Assembly: GCA_021772915.1 (NCBI GenBank)
Contig: JAJFLB010000046.1
Span: 123,707 to 187,706, forward strand
Direction of reading: 5' to 3'
Length of the DNA stretch: 64,000 nt
From: Gammaproteobacteria bacterium
GTDB taxonomy: Bacteria; Pseudomonadota; Gammaproteobacteria; Xanthomonadales; SZUA-36
Below are positions 55,240 through 63,482 of the stretch, one piece after another. The notes beneath the pieces were generated by a model. That model was not told where the DNA came from. It saw nothing but the letters and a program-made list of their open reading frames with translations, and did not search any database. The position numbers and the translations under genes were made by a program. Position 1 is the stretch's first letter. Each line of letters opens with the position of its first letter.

Positions 55240-55251
55240 GTACTATAGTAC
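55240..55251. promoter_or_regulatory. GTACTATAGTAC palindrome (shared operator, copy 3)
   Basis: A 12-bp perfect palindrome identical to the copy beside tetR. It lies 131 bp upstream of the minus-strand TonB receptor start and about 450 bp upstream of the plus-strand dehydrogenase start. Identity of a 12-bp palindrome at unrelated promoters supports one shared regulator. Confidence 0.72.
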
Positions 55252-55401
55252 TATTTTCACTACCAGCTTACAATTATTGGTACAGTCTGATGAAAATGAC
55301 TACCATGGGCTTTGACGTGGTCAACATTAAAGAAGGCACAAAAACTGTTACACAAGATGATTCTCAATATGATCGAACCCTGAGGTCAAAAAAAACTACT
55401 T

Positions 55402-55674
55402 TTAAGATTCCGCAAAACCACAAAGTGGTGAGAAAACTATTGAAAGTCGCGCATCCTGAGAGTCGGATTTGCGCACAACGATGACATACCAGGCGTAGTC
55501 AATGGCAAAGAAAATCAGACCGGAGAAAATCGCATCGGGTTGTTCCATACCCAAAACAAAGAGGAAAATAGCCGAAAACACAATATAACAAATGCTGATG
55601 AATTGAGGCGCAGCTGTGCCCAGCTTAAGTGCCGAGGCCGCGAAGACCTCCAGTATCTTGCCCGGCAATATCAA
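55402..55674 (-). CDS. Possible small membrane protein
   Basis: A 90-residue open frame with a TTG start and no clear ribosome site. Two or three hydrophobic stretches (PQFISICYIVFSAIFLFVLG and IFSGLIFFAIDYAWYVIVV) give it a membrane-protein look, which is unlikely to arise by chance in a shadow frame. I recognise no family. It lies between two operator-controlled genes and could be a minor member of the regulon or spurious. Confidence 0.4.
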   Translation of the reverse strand: MILPGKILEVFAASALKLGTAAPQFISICYIVFSAIFLFVLGMEQPDAIFSGLIFFAIDYAWYVIVVRKSDSQDARLSIVFSPLCGFAES

Positions 55675-55700
55675 CAGTTAGACAGAGAGGAAACTGAATT

Positions 55701-56999
55701 GTGACTGACATGAACCCGAAGCAATACCACGCATATGCGATGAGACAGCTTTCCCAGGTGCCGGGAATCGATCCGGAAATGCCAGGGAGAGATATTAAGC
55801 AGGTCGCCGTGATCGGTGCAGGTTTGATGGGATCTGGTATCACCGTGTGTTTTTTGAGGGCAGGCATTCCCACCATCCTGGTTGACCAGACGGAAGAGGC
55901 ACTTGCGGCCGGCCTTAAATCCATAGCCAAGGCACTGGGCTCGGGTGTAAAAAGGGGCATGCTGACCCCGGACCAGGTAAAAGGCGTACAACTTCTGGTT
56001 TCAACCACGCTCTGCTACGACGATCTGAAAGACGCCGACCTGATTATCGAGGCTGTGTTCGAACGGATGGACATCAAGGAGGCCATCTTCAAGCGACTCG
56101 GCGAGGTGGCTAAAGAAAGCGCCTTGCTGGCGACCAACACATCCGGCCTGGATGTTGACCAGATCGCAGCCGCGAGCGGCCGCCCCGCTGATGTGCTTGG
56201 ACTGCACTTTTTCTCACCAGCTCACGTCATGCCACTGCTTGAAATCGTCCGGGGTAAGGAAACTTCAGCGGAGGCACTTAAAACTGCCCTTTATGTATCA
56301 ACGATCACTAACAAAACGGGCGTGGTCGTTGGGAACTGCCAGGGTTTTGCCGCCAACAGAATGCTGGAAAGTTATGCCAGGGAAAGTGAGTTCCTGGGGC
56401 TTGAGGGTGCCAGTGCCGCGGAGATTGACCAGGCCATGACAAACTATGGGTTCCCGATGGGTCCCTGCACGATGGGAGACATGGCGGGCGTTGACGTTCG
56501 AAATTACGTTCTCGACTCCATGAAATCAGCGCGACTCATCCCGGATGATCCACGTTATGGCACCATGAGCAAGGCCCTGTTTGCCGAAGGCCGCCTGGGC
56601 CAGAAAACGCGTGCCGGTAATTACGATTACGGTGAGGACGGAAGGACCCCGATTCCATCAGAAAAAGTGGTTGAGATTCGTGACAGAATCGCGGCGGAGC
56701 TAGGTATCCAGAAACGGGAAATCAGTGAGGAAGAGATCGTCAGCCGCTTACTGCTGCCGGTAATCAATGAGGCCGCAAAAATACTTGAGGAAGGGATCAT
56801 CAATAGCCCCAGCGACGTCGATATTCTCTGGATTTACGGCTACGGCTTCCCATTCGCGAAGGGCGGCCCCGTCTACCAGGCCAGGCAGATGGGACTTGAT
56901 AAAGTCCGCGACAACCTGAATGCCTATAAAGAAGCCGATGAAGAATTTGGCGAGATCTACTGGGCGCCCTCGGCCTCACTGGGCAGGCTTTTTGAATAA
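55701..56999 (+). CDS. 3-hydroxyacyl-CoA dehydrogenase
   Basis: A 432-residue NAD-dependent dehydrogenase of beta-oxidation. GTG start with a GAGAGG region upstream. The NAD fold VIGAGLMGSG is at about 38-47. The catalytic His is in LHFFSPAHVMPLLEIVRG, and NKTGVVVGNCQGFAANRM follows. A second 3HCDH C-terminal domain is present (WIYGYGFPFAKGGP). It lacks the hydratase domain of FadB-type fusions, so the separate crotonase genes supply that step. Followed 59 bp later by a thiolase gene. Confidence 0.9.
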   Translation: MTDMNPKQYHAYAMRQLSQVPGIDPEMPGRDIKQVAVIGAGLMGSGITVCFLRAGIPTILVDQTEEALAAGLKSIAKALGSGVKRGMLTPDQVKGVQLLVSTTLCYDDLKDADLIIEAVFERMDIKEAIFKRLGEVAKESALLATNTSGLDVDQIAAASGRPADVLGLHFFSPAHVMPLLEIVRGKETSAEALKTALYVSTITNKTGVVVGNCQGFAANRMLESYARESEFLGLEGASAAEIDQAMTNYGFPMGPCTMGDMAGVDVRNYVLDSMKSARLIPDDPRYGTMSKALFAEGRLGQKTRAGNYDYGEDGRTPIPSEKVVEIRDRIAAELGIQKREISEEEIVSRLLLPVINEAAKILEEGIINSPSDVDILWIYGYGFPFAKGGPVYQARQMGLDKVRDNLNAYKEADEEFGEIYWAPSASLGRLFE

Positions 57000-57058
57000 G
57001 TGCGATCTATTGGTATAAATCCCCTATTTCATATTAATCATTAGATAAGGAACAGACC

Positions 57059-58243
57059 GTGAGAGAAGCAGCAATTGTCTCAACAGCCCGTACCCCGATT
57101 GGCAAAGCCTATAGCGGGGCATTCAATAACCTGGAGTCCCCCACCTTGCTAGGTCTGTCGATCGCTGAGGCCGTAAAACGCTCAGGTGTCGACCCGTCGG
57201 AAGTCAGTGACTGCGTTATTGGCTGTGCCTTGCAGCAGGGCACGCAGACCTTCAATATAGGGCGCCTCGGCGCCATGGCGGCCGGTTTACCGACTACGGT
57301 TTCCGGCATGAGCATCGATCGACAATGCTCGTCCGGCATGATGGCGATCGCAACGGCTTCCAAGCAGATCGTCCTGGATGGTATGGATGTATGCGTAGCG
57401 GGAGGTATTGATAGCATCAGCCTGGTTCAGAACCAGACGATGAATATCACGCGCGTACCGGATCCGCGGCTGATCAAGCGACGCCCTGCCACGCACATGC
57501 CGATGCTGCAGACCGCCGAGGTGGTTGCCAATCGCTATGGTGTCTCTCGTGAGGCCTGTGACAAATATGCGCTGCAGAGTCAGCAACGCATGGCTGCCGC
57601 CATGGCCAACGGGGCGTTTGAAGATGAGATTATTCCGATTACGGCCGAAAAAATGGTAAAAGACCGGGAATCCGGCGAGACCAGCCTGGAAACCGTCACC
57701 CTGTCGGCCGACGAGGGTCCACGACCTGGAACCACGCTCGAGGCGCTACAGAACTTGAAGCCCGTCATGGGACCACATGGCGTGGTAACCGCCGGTAACG
57801 CCAGCCAGTTGTCAGACGGCGCCTGCGCCTGCGTGGTGATGGAAACCTCTTTGGCCGAGCGCCGTGGCATCGAACCGCTCGGATTCTATCGTGGTATCAC
57901 CGTGGTCGGCTGCGATGAGGATGAAATGGGTATCGGTCCAGTGTTCGCTGTACCGGAGCTATTGAGGGTCAATGGCCTGACGATGGACGATATTGGCCTG
58001 TGGGAACTCAATGAAGCCTTTGCGGTGCAGGTCATTTACTGTCGCGACCGGCTCGGCATCCCCAATGAAGACCTGAATATTAATGGCGGCGCGATTGCCG
58101 TGGGGCACCCCTATGGAATGTCCGGAGCGCGCCTGGTTGGCCATGCTTTGATCGAGAGCAAGCGCCGTGGTGTCAAGTATGCCGTTGTCACCATGTGCGT
58201 CGGTGGCGGCATGGGCGCAGCCGGGCTGTTCGAAGTTGCCTGA
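57059..58243 (+). CDS. Acetyl-CoA acyltransferase (thiolase)
   Basis: A 394-residue thiolase. The acyl-accepting Cys90 is in [10 protein letters not shown], the catalytic His in [14 protein letters not shown] and the second Cys in [13 protein letters not shown] near the C-terminus. GTG start with an AAGGA ribosome site. It carries out the final cleavage of 3-ketoacyl-CoA with CoA. It pairs with the preceding dehydrogenase and completes a full set of beta-oxidation steps (ligase, dehydrogenase, hydratases, 3-hydroxyacyl dehydrogenase, thiolase) within the island. Confidence 0.92.
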   Translation: MREAAIVSTARTPIGKAYSGAFNNLESPTLLGLSIAEAVKRSGVDPSEVSDCVIGCALQQGTQTFNIGRLGAMAAGLPTTVSGMSIDRQCSSGMMAIATASKQIVLDGMDVCVAGGIDSISLVQNQTMNITRVPDPRLIKRRPATHMPMLQTAEVVANRYGVSREACDKYALQSQQRMAAAMANGAFEDEIIPITAEKMVKDRESGETSLETVTLSADEGPRPGTTLEALQNLKPVMGPHGVVTAGNASQLSDGACACVVMETSLAERRGIEPLGFYRGITVVGCDEDEMGIGPVFAVPELLRVNGLTMDDIGLWELNEAFAVQVIYCRDRLGIPNEDLNINGGAIAVGHPYGMSGARLVGHALIESKRRGVKYAVVTMCVGGGMGAAGLFEVA

Positions 58244-58312
58244 TCGCAGCGAAGTGGCGGGGTTTGAGCGATGTAGTTTAAACGCATGTCGCTCGAGAGT
58301 ATTGACAAGTTG

Positions 58313-58332
58313 TGCGCCACAAGGCGCTGTTT
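58313..58332 (+). terminator. Possible rho-independent terminator after the thiolase gene
   Basis: GCGCC-ACAA-GGCGC, a 5-bp GC-rich stem with a 4-base loop, is followed by TGTTTT about 75 bp past the thiolase stop. The stem and T-run are short, so termination is only plausible. Confidence 0.4.
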
Positions 58333-58508
58333 TGCTAACGGCTGAAAGTGCCGCCCAAGAAGTGGTGACCCGCCACACTTGGTATCGAGTCTTGAGCCGG
58401 TATGGGTAACCTTGTGGGTTAAGCGCAGACAGAGAGGTGATAGGCCGTAAGGGCATTGTCAGAGTAAAATAGTTTACGCTGGCAAAGCGCGTTTCGTAGT
58501 CTCCGCTG

Positions 58509-58984
58509 ATGCCCAATCCGTTCCGATATTCTAAGACCTCGCCCGAGATTATTCGCTCGGTTGTCATGATGTATGTGCGTTTCCCGCTGTCTGTACGGCA
58601 GTTTGAAGATCTGCTGCATGAACGCGGCGTAGATACTAGCTACGAAACGGTACGGGCCTGGTGGAACCGGTTCGGACCGATGTTTGCAAACGAATTTAAA
58701 AGCAGCGGTCAACATCAATGCACAGCTTGACGCAATGGTGGTGGCACCTCGACGAGGTTTTCGTGCGGATCAATGGCAAAACCCATTACCCTTGGCGAGT
58801 TGTCGACCACGAAAGTGTGGTGCTCGAGGTATTCGTCACCAAGAGGCGTGATCACAAGGCTGCCCTGAGGTTTCTGAGGAAGGCGATGAAATGCTCTGGT
58901 GGTCCGCAAGTGATCGTGACGGATCGCCTCAGGTCTTACCAGAGCCGGGCTTTTTGGTCTGACGCTGCCGAAACAAGGCTTTAA
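58509..58984 (+). pseudogene. IS6-family transposase, frameshifted and truncated
   Basis: The first frame (58509-58730) encodes the IS6 N-terminus (NPFRYSKTSPEIIRSVVMMY, then YETVRAWWNRFGPMF). The second (58718-58984) continues with the DDE core (WWWHLDEVFVRINGK, VVDHESVVLEVFVTKRRDHKAA, QVIVTDRLRSYQ). A frame change separates them near 58715, and the C-terminal third with the last catalytic Glu is missing. The sequence runs directly into the tRNA-Phe fragment at 58998. It is an inactive remnant at the island edge. Confidence 0.85.
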
Positions 58985-58997
58985 ATGACAGCCAAGA

Positions 58998-59043
58998 TGG
59001 TGGCCAGAGGTGGAATCCAACCACCGACACGTGGATTTTCAGT
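58998..59043 (-). other. tRNA-Phe 3' half fragment (second copy)
   Basis: 46 nt; minus-strand reading runs from ACTGAAAATCCACGTG (GAA anticodon loop) through the T-arm GTCGGTGGTTGGATTCCAC to GGCCACCA. It matches gammaproteobacterial tRNA-Phe with about five differences. The 5' half is absent and identity stops at the anticodon loop, as in att sites made by tRNA-targeting integrases. Same orientation as the copy at 29169-29288. Confidence 0.7.
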
Positions 59044-59174
59044 AAGTGGCCCGGTGACTTTGCTAATCTTCACGCTTTGCTCGGTCGCAGAGTTGTGGCT
59101 TAATGACGCCGAGGTGGTTATTTGTTAACTCGATTCCAATAACAGGCCAAGCGATAGGAAAACAAACAAAAGTA

Positions 59175-61556
59175 ATGACCAAAACGAAATCTCGTATCAG
59201 CATCAAGCGCTTGTTGAAAAGGGCATTATTTGGGCTAACGGCGTTGGGATTGCTGCTTTTCCTGGTTGGCTATTTCGGATTCCGGCAAAGTTTGCCGCAA
59301 CTTGTAGGGACCATCGAAGGCGTGGGTGTTGGCCATTCGGTTACCGTGACACGTGACGCCGAGGGCGTGCCGACCGTTAAGGCTGTCACGCGCGTTGATG
59401 CCGCGTATGTACTCGGTTATCTGCACGCCCAAGAGCGTTTTTTCCAAATGGACCTGCTGCGCAGAGCAGGTGCCGGAGAGTTGTCTGAACTGCTGGGCGA
59501 CGGCATGCTGGCCGTTGATCGCGTACGTCGCAGGCATCGCTTTCGTCACCGAAGTGATCGGTCGGTGAAAATGTTTTCTGGAAACGAGCAGGCTATTGCA
59601 ACAGCCTATACCGCCGGCGTTAATGATGGTCTCACAGCGCTTGGCCGCAAGCCCTTTGAATACACCCTGCTGGGCACAGAACCGGAAGCCTGGACCAACT
59701 CGGACAGTATCCTGGTGGTCTATGCCATGTATTTTGACCTGCAGGATGAGGATAACTACTACGAGCAGAACTACAGCCTGCTACATGATCTGATGGGAGA
59801 GGGTTTCACGGATTTCCTGGTGCCACGCGGCACCGCCTGGGATGCACCGCTTGATAACAGCGCCTTGCCCCTGCCACCAATTCCAGCAGCTGCGTTGGAG
59901 TCCCCGGCGGCCACGGCACGTGATGACACCAGTTTGCCGCCAGCGGACGAAGTTGTCTTGGGAAGCAACAACTGGGTTGTTGGCGGAGCATTGACCAAAA
60001 CCGGGGCCGCCATTGTTGCCAATGACATGCACCTCGGTCTTGGCGTACCTAATATCTGGTACCGTGCACGGTTATTGGTAGAGAACTCCGACACCGACAT
60101 CACCGGTGTTTCATTGCCCGGTGTGCCCGCCATCGTGGTTGGTTCCAACACCCACATCGCCTGGGGCTTTACCAATTCGCAAACCGACACCCAGGACATT
60201 GTTTATCTAGACTGGATTGACGAGACTGCAGGTATTTATCAAACGCCTGATGGTCCGGCGAACACTGAAAACATTACCGAGGTAATCTGCAGCAGCAGCG
60301 GAGAGTGTGACGATTTCCAGGTCCGGGAAACCATCTGGGGCCCACTCCTCGAAGCACCCAACCATGCCGGACGAGCCATGGTCACGCGCTGGATAGCCCA
60401 CGATGAAGGCGCTGTAAACATGCACCTCATGCAGATGGAAAGCGCCCGCACTGTCGAAGAGGCCTTCGCCATTGCACACAAGGCCGGCTCCCCTGCACAA
60501 AACCTCGTGGTGGGTGACAAGGATGGCAACATTGGTTATACGCTGCTTGGACCATTGCCGGCCCGTTTCGGACATTCCGGTCTTCTTCCCGGTAGTTGGG
60601 CCGTTGGAGACCGCGGCTGGAGCGGCCGTCTTGCTCCGCCCAACATTCCGACAAGCATCAACCCACCGCAGCATCGGCTATGGTCGGCCAACGCCCGCAT
60701 GGTATCGGGAGAAATGCTATCGAATGTCGGTTTTGGCAATTACGCGCTGGCTGGTCGCCAGCACCAGATACGCCAGCGTCTGATGGCGCTCGATAGTGCA
60801 AACGAGGAAGACTTACTGGCGATACAGCTTGATGACGAGGCGTTGTTCCTGGCTCGCTGGCGGATTGTGATGATGGATCACTTCGCCGGCGCCAAGGGGT
60901 CAAATGTTATCGCTGCTCGTCACATGATCGAAAACTGGGAAGGCCGTGCGGCGCCCGAGTCGGTGGGCTATCGGTTGGTGCGACGGTTTCGTAGTCATGT
61001 TACGCAGCGAGTGGTTTCCGGTCTGACCAAACCGTTGGAGTCCGTTCTCGGAAAGCGTTTCCCCTGGTATTCACGTACCGCCGAAGGGCCGGTGTGGCGG
61101 TTGATCAACGACCGCCCCGGGCACCTGCTACCGGCCGGTTACGAGGACTGGAACGCCGTGCTTGATGCTGCACTGGATGACGTTCTGCAAGAAGTTGACG
61201 AGAATGGTGGCCTGAAAGCCTTCACCTGGGGTGCTTACACGGCGCTCGCCATCCACCACCCCATGAGCGCGTTTGTGCCTGGCCTGGGCCTGTTGACGGA
61301 CCCGCCACACGACCAAACCCCCGGAGAGTTTGGTCACATGCCGCGTATCGGGGCGGGTGGTTACGGTGCTTCCGAGCGTATGGTCGTTTCCCCCGGGCAT
61401 GAAGAAAACGGTTTCTTCCACATGCCAAGTGGCCAGACCGGTCACCCACTGTCACCGTACTTCAACAAGGGCCACCAGAACTGGGTCAAAGGTGTCAAAA
61501 GCCCATTTTTGCCAGGTAAGACCAGGTGGTTACTGGTATTTAATCCGGTCGACTAG
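59175..61556 (+). CDS. Penicillin acylase family N-terminal-nucleophile hydrolase
   Basis: A 793-residue Ntn-hydrolase precursor. ATG 59175 is chosen over 59103 because it opens a basic and hydrophobic signal or anchor (residues 10-35). The alpha-subunit block YVLGYLHAQERFFQMDLLRR is followed by a spacer, then the processing site Gly263-Ser264 in VLGSNNWVVGG; Ser264 is the predicted nucleophile. The beta subunit continues with NDMHLGLGVPNIWYRARL. Relatives cleave N-acyl bonds in penicillins, acyl-homoserine lactones and acyl-peptides. It lies just outside the island, but its chemistry would match an N-acylated peptide substrate. Confidence 0.88.
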   Translation: MTKTKSRISIKRLLKRALFGLTALGLLLFLVGYFGFRQSLPQLVGTIEGVGVGHSVTVTRDAEGVPTVKAVTRVDAAYVLGYLHAQERFFQMDLLRRAGAGELSELLGDGMLAVDRVRRRHRFRHRSDRSVKMFSGNEQAIATAYTAGVNDGLTALGRKPFEYTLLGTEPEAWTNSDSILVVYAMYFDLQDEDNYYEQNYSLLHDLMGEGFTDFLVPRGTAWDAPLDNSALPLPPIPAAALESPAATARDDTSLPPADEVVLGSNNWVVGGALTKTGAAIVANDMHLGLGVPNIWYRARLLVENSDTDITGVSLPGVPAIVVGSNTHIAWGFTNSQTDTQDIVYLDWIDETAGIYQTPDGPANTENITEVICSSSGECDDFQVRETIWGPLLEAPNHAGRAMVTRWIAHDEGAVNMHLMQMESARTVEEAFAIAHKAGSPAQNLVVGDKDGNIGYTLLGPLPARFGHSGLLPGSWAVGDRGWSGRLAPPNIPTSINPPQHRLWSANARMVSGEMLSNVGFGNYALAGRQHQIRQRLMALDSANEEDLLAIQLDDEALFLARWRIVMMDHFAGAKGSNVIAARHMIENWEGRAAPESVGYRLVRRFRSHVTQRVVSGLTKPLESVLGKRFPWYSRTAEGPVWRLINDRPGHLLPAGYEDWNAVLDAALDDVLQEVDENGGLKAFTWGAYTALAIHHPMSAFVPGLGLLTDPPHDQTPGEFGHMPRIGAGGYGASERMVVSPGHEENGFFHMPSGQTGHPLSPYFNKGHQNWVKGVKSPFLPGKTRWLLVFNPVD

Positions 61557-61767
61557 CCCATATTCAGATCCCGCCGGGCACCCCTCGTCCGGGTGTCCAG
61601 GGCACGCCCGCATCATCCTGGAAGGCGCTTACAGTTTCACAGGCGGCAAGGCTACCTTTCACCGAGCCCGCCGGTGCAACCGCGATGAGCTGGTCCATCT
61701 GCTCGACGCCCTCAGCTTAATTCAGACGCTATGTTGTCAGGATGTAGTCGAAACAGGAGGAACCATT

Positions 61768-61983
61768 ATGCGAACGACATTCAGTACGTCCTTATCGACT
61801 TCCAACAGAAGCTTCGTGAGAGGAGGGCAGTTAGTGGTGGCATGCGTACTCCTGGTTGGCGTGATAGTGTTGGCGTACGGCTACTTCGAGCAGAACAATG
61901 TCGGTATTTTTGTTGGGCTTGCGGTGATACTGGCTGGAGTCTTGAATGACCTGGTGAGAATTCTCACACATGGAAATAGATGA
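61768..61983 (+). CDS. Small two-helix membrane protein
   Basis: 71 residues with a very good AGGAGG ribosome site ahead of ATG 61768. A Ser/Thr/Arg-rich N-terminus is followed by two membrane helices (QLVVACVLLVGVIVLAYGYF and VGIFVGLAVILAGVLNDLVR). I recognise no family. It is the first of a run of small same-strand genes, and an attC-like site lies about 170 bp downstream, so it may be an integron cassette gene. Confidence 0.65.
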   Translation: MRTTFSTSLSTSNRSFVRGGQLVVACVLLVGVIVLAYGYFEQNNVGIFVGLAVILAGVLNDLVRILTHGNR

Positions 61984-62055
61984 GATTCTTGTTATGACTT
62001 GCCGTATGTTGCCTTGGGCTCACATGACGAGTGGCTTCGTGCTTTGGATCGGTGA

Positions 62056-62096
62056 CCGCATTGCAAACACATGCGGTTGGACCCAGAGAAGCTGGG
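62056..62096. repeat. Two tandem small hairpins
   Basis: CCGCAT-N9-ATGCGG (62056-62076) is followed by CCCAG-N5-CTGGG (62082-62096). They lie downstream of the 71-residue gene and ahead of the attC-like site. They could be structural parts of a recombination site or a weak terminator; no T-run follows. Confidence 0.35.
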
Positions 62097-62156
62097 CCGT
62101 TGATGTCCTTTCGGAGCGATTCTGAACGGCAGCTCACAGTGCCCGTGGGACAGGCC

Positions 62157-62218
62157 GTCTAACAACGGCGTGCAGCTCAAGTCGGTATGTGCAGCAACTG
62201 AGGCTAGGACCGTTAGAT
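62157..62218. other. attC-like integron recombination site
   Basis: A 62-bp element that starts with GTCTAAC (matches RYYYAAC) and ends with GTTAGAT (matches GTTRRRY). The outer TCTAAC/GTTAGA arms pair, and inner GCTCAAGT/ACTGAGGC arms pair with small bulges. The 5' part GTCTAACAACGGCGTGCAGC resembles classical cassette attC sites, and the length matches the shortest ones. No integrase gene or second convincing site is in view. Confidence 0.5.
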
Positions 62219-62232
62219 ATCAACGAGGTAAA

Positions 62233-62638
62233 GGTTAATAGCGCAAATATTACTGATTATTGGGGCCTCAATATTCGGTATCCTTGGGACAATTCATTTG
62301 CCATACACACTTTTCACAAACAAGTTTGACCCCCGTACTTCATCCGTAACTAAAGCCATGAAGGAAACATCACCAGTTATTACAAAAGAGAATTCGATGT
62401 GGAGTGCGTGGATTGGTTTCAATGCGAGCCATAGTCTGGGAGTGATGTTGTTTATATCCCGCTTACCACGTCCTACTTTTACGTTATGCAGCAATCGGTC
62501 TGGTTCTCATTTCTACCCGTACTTCTTGGGCTGTCTTTTCTAATACTGGCCAAGAAATACTGGTTTAGAAACCATTTTATTGGTGCGCTAATTTCAACCA
62601 TTTGCTTTGCAGGTGCAGCGTTGTTAGTCAACCTTTAA
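62233..62638 (+). pseudogene. Frameshifted small integral membrane protein
   Basis: The first frame reads LLIIGASIFGILGTIH, FTNKFDPRTSSVTKAMKETS and MWSAWIGFNASHSLGVMLF. Near 62450 the sequence changes frame and continues YIPLTTSYFYVMQQSVWF, FLPVLLGLSFLILAKKYWF and FIGALISTICFAGAALLVNL to a stop at 62636. Joined, this is one protein of about 130 residues with four helices, a family I have seen as uncharacterised membrane proteins. No clear start codon is visible. A single indel (mutation or read error) explains the break. It follows the attC-like site by about 15 bp, as a cassette gene would. Confidence 0.6.
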
Positions 62639-63070
62639 CAAATCGTCAGATAGGTTTTCGGGTACGGGAGGTGGCGGGGGTGAGGCCACTTCTCATGTTG
62701 ATGTTTTGACGAGTATGAGTCGTGACGGGCTGCTCGGCTTTCTGGGTGACCAGATTCAGGAGCAGCAATGGGTGTTTGATGCCAATTGGTCAGGGAAGTT
62801 ATCATCTGGTGTCCTCGTGGACACTGGATACCTCTGACGATAAAAAGCCGATAGCCACACTTCACATCGTTGGACCTTCTGTTGGTACAGTACGTGTACG
62901 TTTTGGCGTTTTTCCGGCACAGCTGAATATGGGTGACCCACGAGGAAATATTGCAAACCGGTACCGGCAGAACTAGACTAATGAGATCATCAGAACATCG
63001 TAGTGGCAGAACATCGTATTGGCGTTTTGCATCACAGTTTTAGCAAATACACTTAGCTAGGTTAGCAACC
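62639..63070 (+). other. Region with doubtful short frames
   Basis: Frames at 62716 (SRDGLLGFLGDQIQEQQWVF) and 62722-62976 (DDKKPIATLHIVGPSVGTV) look protein-like but lie in different registers and lack ribosome sites. They may be parts of one broken gene of unknown family. Nothing firmer can be said. Confidence 0.35.
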
Positions 63071-63466
63071 ATGATCACAATCAGGCCAGGAACCCCGACA
63101 TCTGCTGACCAAGTAGAGTTTGAGTTTGTTGGTGGCAGTGGTTGCCCCAAAATCACCAAAGCAGTCACTGATTCACATTTTCACTTCGATGTGAGTAACG
63201 CTAATGGCCCCTGTCTTAGCACACGCATTCCATATACGTTTTCGTGGAATGTCGGGACGATAGCAGCCGGCGACTATCAGGTTACACAAACTGAAAAACA
63301 GTTGGTATTGGATACCCAGGTATTTTCTGTTTCTCAGGCGAAGCAAGATTTTCCTGCAGCAGCCGTACCCTTGCTTGGGACTCCGGCCATGATTCTGCTC
63401 GCTGTGGCAGTAGCGTGGCTTGCCAATAAGGCTGTCAGGACGAACAAGCAAAAGCGCGCCGCTTAA
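63071..63466 (+). CDS. Surface-type protein with IPTL-CTERM-like tail, probably N-terminally truncated
   Basis: 131 residues. A beta-rich domain with a cysteine pair (GSGCPKIT, NANGPCLS) is followed by YTFSWNVGTIAAGDYQVTQT and QVFSVSQ. The C-terminus VPLLGTPAMILLAVAVAWLA plus a basic tail has the layout of IPTL-CTERM/PEP-CTERM-like sorting signals: a short motif, one helix, then Arg/Lys. Relatives carry an N-terminal signal peptide, but here none is encoded and no ribosome site precedes the ATG, so the gene has probably lost its 5' end. Confidence 0.6.
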   Translation: MITIRPGTPTSADQVEFEFVGGSGCPKITKAVTDSHFHFDVSNANGPCLSTRIPYTFSWNVGTIAAGDYQVTQTEKQLVLDTQVFSVSQAKQDFPAAAVPLLGTPAMILLAVAVAWLANKAVRTNKQKRAA

Positions 63467-63482
63467 CTAAAACGTCATTTAC

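Larger units (their letters stand above)
55110..55700. other. Divergent regulatory region between receptor and 3-hydroxyacyl-CoA dehydrogenase genes
   Basis: 591 bp holding the palindrome at 55240-55251 and one weak minus-strand frame for a small membrane protein. The rest shows no recognisable gene. Confidence 0.5.

Noticed and set aside
61576..61598. A GGGCACCC/GGGTGTCC hairpin after the acylase gene as a terminator
   Set aside because: The stem is imperfect and no T-run follows, so it is not annotated as a terminator.
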